DNA from: Streptomyces aidingensis | GTDB lineage: Bacteria > Actinomycetota > Actinomycetes > Streptomycetales > Streptomycetaceae | Reading direction: 5' to 3' | Assembly (NCBI RefSeq): GCF_900112355.1 | Contig: NZ_FOLM01000011.1 | Location: 62,001 to 126,000 of the forward strand | DNA length: 64,000 nt | Part shown: piece by piece, positions 60,219 through 64,000 of the stretch | Layout of the letters: every line of letters begins with the position of its first letter | Position numbering within the stretch: the stretch's first letter is position 1 | Notes under the pieces: model-generated | Seen by the model: the letters and a program-made list of their open reading frames with translations, nothing else | The model's database searches: none | Told to the model about the DNA's origin: nothing | Made by a program: the position numbers and the translations under genes

Positions 60219-61586
60219 ATGACCAGACCTGTCGCCGGCCCCTCCCCGGCCAGGGTCCGTCCCGCCGCGGCCGGCCACCGACGCCATGACCGCGAGATCC
60301 TCGCCCTGGCGCTGCCGGCCTTCGGGGCCCTGGTCGCCGAGCCGCTGTTCGTCATGGCGGACAGCGCCATGGTCGGTCATCTGGGCACACCCCAGCTGGC
60401 CGGCCTCGGGGTGGCCGCCGCCCTGCTCACCGCCGGCGTCAACATCTTCGTCTTTCTCGCCTACGCCACCACCGCCGCCGTGGCCCGGCGGGTCGGCGCG
60501 GGCGATCTGCCCGCCGCCATCCGGCAGGGCATGGACGGCATCTGGCTCGCCCTGCTGATCGGCCTGGCCGTCACCGCCGCGGTCATCCCCGCCGCGCCGG
60601 CGCTGGTCGAGGCGTTCGGTGCCTCCCCCACCGCCGCCCCGCACGGCGTGACCTATCTGCGCATCAGCGCCCTGGGCATTCCGCCCATGCTGATCGTGCT
60701 GGCCGCCACCGGGGTGCTGCGCGGCCTGCAGAACACCCGGGTCACGCTGTATGTCTCGATCGCCGGCTTCACCGCCAACGCCGCGCTCAACGCGCTTTTC
60801 ATCCATGGGCTGGGCTGGGGCATCGCCGGCTCGGCATGGGGCACGGTGGCGGCGCAGTGCGGCATGGCCGCCGGCTATCTGCTGCTGGTGGTGCGCGGGG
60901 CGCGCCGCCACGGCACCTCGCTGCGGCCGGACCCCGCCGGCATCCGGGCCTGCGCCCGGGCCGGTACCCCGCTGCTGATCCGTACCCTGTCGCTGCGCGC
61001 CGTGCTGCTGGTGGCCACCGCCGTGGCCGCCCGGCTGGGCGACGGCGCCATGGCCGCGCACCAGGTCGCCCTCACCGTGTGGATGCTGCTGGTCTTCGCG
61101 CTGGACGCCCTCGCCATCGCCGGCCAGGCCATCATCGGCCGCCATCTGGGCGCCGGGGACGCCGCGGGCGCCCGTGCGGCCTGCCGCCGGATGGTGCGCT
61201 GGGGCATGATCGCGGGGGCGGTGCTGGGCGCGCTGGTGGCACTGGCAAGCCCACTGCTCCCGCTCGTCTTCACCGACGACCCCCGGGTGCGGGCGGAGCT
61301 GCTGCCGGTGCTGCTGATCGTGGCGGTCACCCAGCCGGTCAGCGGCGTGGTCTTCGTCCTGGACGGGGTGCTGATGGGCGCCGGGGACGGGCCCTATCTG
61401 GCCCTGGCCATGCTGCTCACGCTGGCCGTCTTCGCCCCGGTCGCGCTGCTGGTGCCCGCGCTGGGCGGCGGCCTGGCCGCGCTGTGGTGGACCTTCGCCG
61501 GGCTGATGATGTCCGTGCGCTGGCTCACCCTCTGGCCGCGGGCCCGCACCGGACGCTGGATCGTCACCGGTGCCGTCCGCGCCTGA
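60219..61586 (+). CDS. MATE-family efflux transporter
   Basis: A 455-residue DinF/NorM-type antiporter with about 12 membrane segments. ILALALPAFGALVAEPLFVMADSAMVGHLG opens the transporter and a symmetric second half begins near residue 245. Substrate unknown. ATG 60219 is the first in-frame start before the conserved region. A hairpin lies after its stop. Confidence 0.92.
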   Translation: MTRPVAGPSPARVRPAAAGHRRHDREILALALPAFGALVAEPLFVMADSAMVGHLGTPQLAGLGVAAALLTAGVNIFVFLAYATTAAVARRVGAGDLPAAIRQGMDGIWLALLIGLAVTAAVIPAAPALVEAFGASPTAAPHGVTYLRISALGIPPMLIVLAATGVLRGLQNTRVTLYVSIAGFTANAALNALFIHGLGWGIAGSAWGTVAAQCGMAAGYLLLVVRGARRHGTSLRPDPAGIRACARAGTPLLIRTLSLRAVLLVATAVAARLGDGAMAAHQVALTVWMLLVFALDALAIAGQAIIGRHLGAGDAAGARAACRRMVRWGMIAGAVLGALVALASPLLPLVFTDDPRVRAELLPVLLIVAVTQPVSGVVFVLDGVLMGAGDGPYLALAMLLTLAVFAPVALLVPALGGGLAALWWTFAGLMMSVRWLTLWPRARTGRWIVTGAVRA

Positions 61587-61610
61587 CCGCGAGCACCCCG
61601 GACACGGGGC

Positions 61611-61642
61611 CGGCCCGCCGCCCCTCGCGGGACGGCGGGCCG
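61611..61642. terminator. Hairpin between convergent MATE and rplI genes
   Basis: CGGCCCGCCG (61611-61620) and CGGCGGGCCG (61633-61642) form a perfect 10-bp stem with a 12-base loop. Confidence 0.65.
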
Positions 61643-61684
61643 GGCCGGGCACCGTGCGGGCCGCCCCACGGGCGGCCGGCGGGT

Positions 61685-62134
61685 TCACTTGGCCGGGCTG
61701 ACCTCGATGCTGACCTTGGCCAGCACCTCGGGGTGCAGCCGCACCGACACCTGGTGGGCACCCAGGCTCTTGATCGGCCGGCCCAGCTCGATCCGGCGCT
61801 TGTCGATGTCCGGACCGCCCGCGCTCTTGACCGCGTCCGCGATCTCCGCGGGGGTGACCGAACCGAACAGCCGGCCGCCGGTGCCGGCCCGCACCTTCAG
61901 GCGCACCTGGACGCCTTCGAGCTGCGCCTTGACGTCATTGGCCTGCTCGATGGAGGCGATCTCGCGGATCTTGCGACCGCGCCGGATCTGCTCGACGTCC
62001 TTCTCGCCGCCCCGGGTCCAGCGGATGGCCACCCGCCGCGGCAGCAGGTAGTTGCGCGCGTAGCCGTCCTTGACCTCGACGACATCGCCGGGAGCGCCGA
62101 GACCGGAGACCTCACTGGTCAGGATGATCTTCAT
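61685..62134 (-). CDS. rplI: 50S ribosomal protein L9
   Basis: A 149-residue protein with the standard MKIILTSEVSGLGAPGDVVEVKDGYARNYL-type start. The two-domain structure with a long connecting helix is evident. It closes the leftward operon rpsF-ssb-rpsR-rplI. Confidence 0.97.
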   Translation of the reverse strand: MKIILTSEVSGLGAPGDVVEVKDGYARNYLLPRRVAIRWTRGGEKDVEQIRRGRKIREIASIEQANDVKAQLEGVQVRLKVRAGTGGRLFGSVTPAEIADAVKSAGGPDIDKRRIELGRPIKSLGAHQVSVRLHPEVLAKVSIEVSPAK

Positions 62135-62151
62135 GCTGATGTCACCCTTCC

Positions 62152-62388
62152 TCAGCGAGCGGTGGAGGTGTAGGGCAGCAGCGCCATCTCACGGCTGTTC
62201 TTCACGGCCGTGGCGACGTCGCGCTGGTGCTGGGTGCAGTTGCCGGTGACCCGGCGGGCACGGATCTTGCCGCGGTCGGAGATGAACTTCCGCAGCAGGT
62301 TGGTGTCCTTGTAGTCGACGTAGCTGATCTTCTCTTTGCAGAAGACGCAAACCTTCTTCTTCGGCTTGCGCGCAGGCGGCTTCGCCAT
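62152..62388 (-). CDS. rpsR: 30S ribosomal protein S18 (Cys-containing form)
   Basis: A 78-residue protein. The basic N-terminus is followed by CVFCKEKISYVDYKDTNLL and GNCTQHQRDVATAVK. It contains cysteines (CxxC and one more), so it is the zinc-binding type; Streptomyces also has Cys-free paralogues used under zinc limitation. In the rpsF-ssb-rpsR-rplI operon. Confidence 0.97.
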   Translation of the reverse strand: MAKPPARKPKKKVCVFCKEKISYVDYKDTNLLRKFISDRGKIRARRVTGNCTQHQRDVATAVKNSREMALLPYTSTAR

Positions 62389-62452
62389 GGTGCTTCTCCG
62401 TTGAGTTCACAAGAGGGTGGGTGGGATGAGCCCGTGCGCCCCGTCCCGCGGA

Positions 62453-63034
62453 TCAGAACGGGGGCTCGTCCGAGTAGCCGCCGCCCGAGCCACCGCCCCA
62501 GCCGCCGCCCTGGCCGCCCTGGCCGCCGTCCGCCGGAGCGGAGGTGGCCCACGGGTCCCCGGCGGGCCCGCCGCCCTGGCCGCCCTGACCGCCGCCGGGG
62601 CCACCGCCCCAGCCGCCGCCCTGACCGCCCTGGCCGCCGCCGAAACCGCCGCCGCCCTGGCCGCCGCGTCCACTGGACTTGCTGACCTTGGTGGTGGCGT
62701 AGCGCAGGCTGGGGCCGACCTCGTCGACCTCCAGCTCGAAGACCGTCCGCTTGACACCCTCCCGGTCCTCGTACGAGCGCTGCCGCAGACGGCCCTGGAC
62801 GATGACGCGGGTGCCCTTGGTCAGGGACTCGGCGACGTTCTCCGCCGCCTGCCGCCAGACCGAGCACGTGAGGAACAGCGGCTCGCCGTCCCGCCACTCA
62901 CTGGTCTGCCGGTCGAACGTACGAGGTGTGGACGCCACGCGGAACTTCGCGACGGCCGCACCGGAGGGGGTGAAGCGCAGCTCGGGGTCGTCGACCAGGT
63001 TGCCGACGACCGTGATGACGGTCTCGCCTGCCAT
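62453..63034 (-). CDS. ssb: Single-stranded DNA-binding protein
   Basis: A 193-residue SSB. The OB-fold is residues 1-110 (GETVITVVGNLVDDPELRFT, CSVWRQAAENVAESL). A Gly-rich disordered tail with repeated GGQGG/GGGWGGG units follows, ending in the acidic tip DEPPF that binds replication partners. Located between rpsF and rpsR. Confidence 0.97.
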   Translation of the reverse strand: MAGETVITVVGNLVDDPELRFTPSGAAVAKFRVASTPRTFDRQTSEWRDGEPLFLTCSVWRQAAENVAESLTKGTRVIVQGRLRQRSYEDREGVKRTVFELEVDEVGPSLRYATTKVSKSSGRGGQGGGGFGGGQGGQGGGWGGGPGGGQGGQGGGPAGDPWATSAPADGGQGGQGGGWGGGSGGGYSDEPPF

Positions 63035-63116
63035 GGGGAACCTCTCGGCGGGAATTAACTGCTGGTGCTGCGATGATGACGCGTGGCTCTGACACAGCTC
63101 CCGGACATGCCGGGAC

Positions 63117-63407
63117 TCAGTGCGTGGCGGGGCGGATGACCTTCGTCCGCATGACCGACTCGTTCAGGTTCATCTGACGGTCGAGCTCCTTCACAACGGC
63201 GGGCTCGGCCTGGAGATCGATCACGCTGTAGATGCCCTCGGGCTTCTTGTTGATCTCGTAGGAGAGACGACGACGGCCCCAGGTGTCGACCTTCTCCACC
63301 TTGCCGTTGGCCTCACGGACCACCGACAGGAAGGACTCGATCAGCGGGGAGACAGCACGCTCCTCCAGATCGGGGTCGAGGATGACCATCACCTCGTAGT
63401 GACGCAT
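63117..63407 (-). CDS. rpsF: 30S ribosomal protein S6
   Basis: A 96-residue protein with MRHYEVMVILDPDLEE at the start and WGRRRLSYEINKKPEGIY. AGGAGGTGGG upstream fixes ATG 63407. First gene of the leftward cluster. Confidence 0.97.
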   Translation of the reverse strand: MRHYEVMVILDPDLEERAVSPLIESFLSVVREANGKVEKVDTWGRRRLSYEINKKPEGIYSVIDLQAEPAVVKELDRQMNLNESVMRTKVIRPATH

Positions 63408-63654
63408 GTGGAACCCACCTCCTTCGGACTCAGGCGGCCACGGACTGTCCGTGGCAGGAGGTTCGATGCGTTGTCCGCCGGGGAGGCCCGGCCCGCGGGG
63501 CGGGCCGGGGTGCGATGCGCGGGGCGCGAGCGCCCGGGCACCCGCATCGGGTCTCCGGCGGACGGTCCACCCTACCGGTTGATGCCCGCCCGGTTGAAAT
63601 CCGGCCAGATGCGGCCACACTCGGTAGAAGAAGGTTCACGCCCGGAGGTGCCGC

Positions 63655-63951
63655 ATGGCCCAGGCAGTCCACGGACCCCTGTCGTTCCTCAACACCGACG
63701 GCCGCCCGCATCCCCGCGAGAACGCCCTGGCCGTCGTGACCCTGGTGCTGGGCGCCGTCGCCCTCGCCTTCGGCTTTGTCCCCGCCCTGAACATGGTGGC
63801 CTCCTGGGTGGGGCTGGCCGGCATCGTGACCGGCGGCTGGGGCCAGATGGTCTCCGCCACCACCGCCGAACGGTTCGTGGTGGTGATCGGCCTGGGCGGG
63901 GCCGGACTCGGCTTCTATCTGGGCATGGCGAACGGCGGCCTGTTCGGCTGA
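63655..63951 (+). CDS. Small membrane protein, conserved in Streptomyces
   Basis: A 98-residue protein with three hydrophobic segments (ALAVVTLVLGAVALAFGFV, then MVASWVGLAGIVTGG and VVVIGLGGAGLGFYLG). It starts at ATG 63655 with GGAGGTG eight bases upstream. Function unknown. Divergent from rpsF. Confidence 0.85.
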   Translation: MAQAVHGPLSFLNTDGRPHPRENALAVVTLVLGAVALAFGFVPALNMVASWVGLAGIVTGGWGQMVSATTAERFVVVIGLGGAGLGFYLGMANGGLFG

Positions 63952-64000
63952 GGGCCCCTCCCGCCGACCGGCCCCGGGTACCGTTCGGCCGCCGGACCGG

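Overview
The window is high-GC actinobacterial chromosome, almost certainly Streptomyces or a close relative. Third codon positions are strongly G/C, sporulation genes (ssgA, ptpA) and twin-arginine or lipoprotein secreted copper proteins are present, and several promoters look leaderless. From memory, the gene order follows the Streptomyces coelicolor core around SCO3905-SCO3966, near the chromosomal origin.

Layout: 118-4732 is an extracytoplasmic copper cluster (Sco, PCuAC chaperone, CopC-CopD, Dyp peroxidase). 4767-8307 holds pheA, serS and a HAD phosphatase, with DnaA-box-like sequences before serS. 8507-16215 holds a coiled-coil DNA-binding-like protein, an EphD-like hydrolase/SDR fusion, a four-gene ABC exporter block and an F420-type oxidoreductase. 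16311-22209 holds a second HAD phosphatase with a TTA codon, a membrane protein, a PPP-type phosphatase, a LacI regulator and an aminotransferase. 22484-30778 is the Rex-box-controlled cytochrome bd operon (cydA, cydB, fused cydCD) followed by an orphan GAF histidine kinase. 30829-36437 holds an SDR, a thiamine-binding-like protein, two methyltransferases, a pentapeptide-repeat protein and two small membrane proteins.

36807-47372 is a roughly 10.5-kb integrative and conjugative element of the actinomycete type (AICE), bounded by an identical 18-bp core. It uses a large serine integrase rather than the usual tyrosine integrase, and it is inserted inside thiC. It encodes the integrase, a RepSA-like initiator (apparently frameshifted near its start), a TraB/FtsK DNA translocase, a GntR/KorSA-like repressor with a 24-bp palindromic operator, an XRE-TPR regulator with its own palindrome, a Nudix protein of the Pif type, and a set of small accessory proteins, many coupled by GTGA overlaps. 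Its right end supplies a new 3' end for thiC, so the TPP-riboswitch-controlled thiC at 47216-49009 is a host/element hybrid. The native thiC tail and terminator are stranded at 36615-36824 beside the integrase.

49219-64000 returns to the core: a YibE/F-like membrane protein, ssgA (with a gene-free stretch where I expect ssgR), DUF5326, a cupin, a 4-TM protein, ptpA, a fructosamine-kinase-like protein, a cystathionine gamma-lyase-like enzyme, a Nudix protein, a PPOX-family protein, dnaB with a DnaA-box cluster upstream, a MATE exporter, and the rpsF-ssb-rpsR-rplI replication/ribosome cluster.
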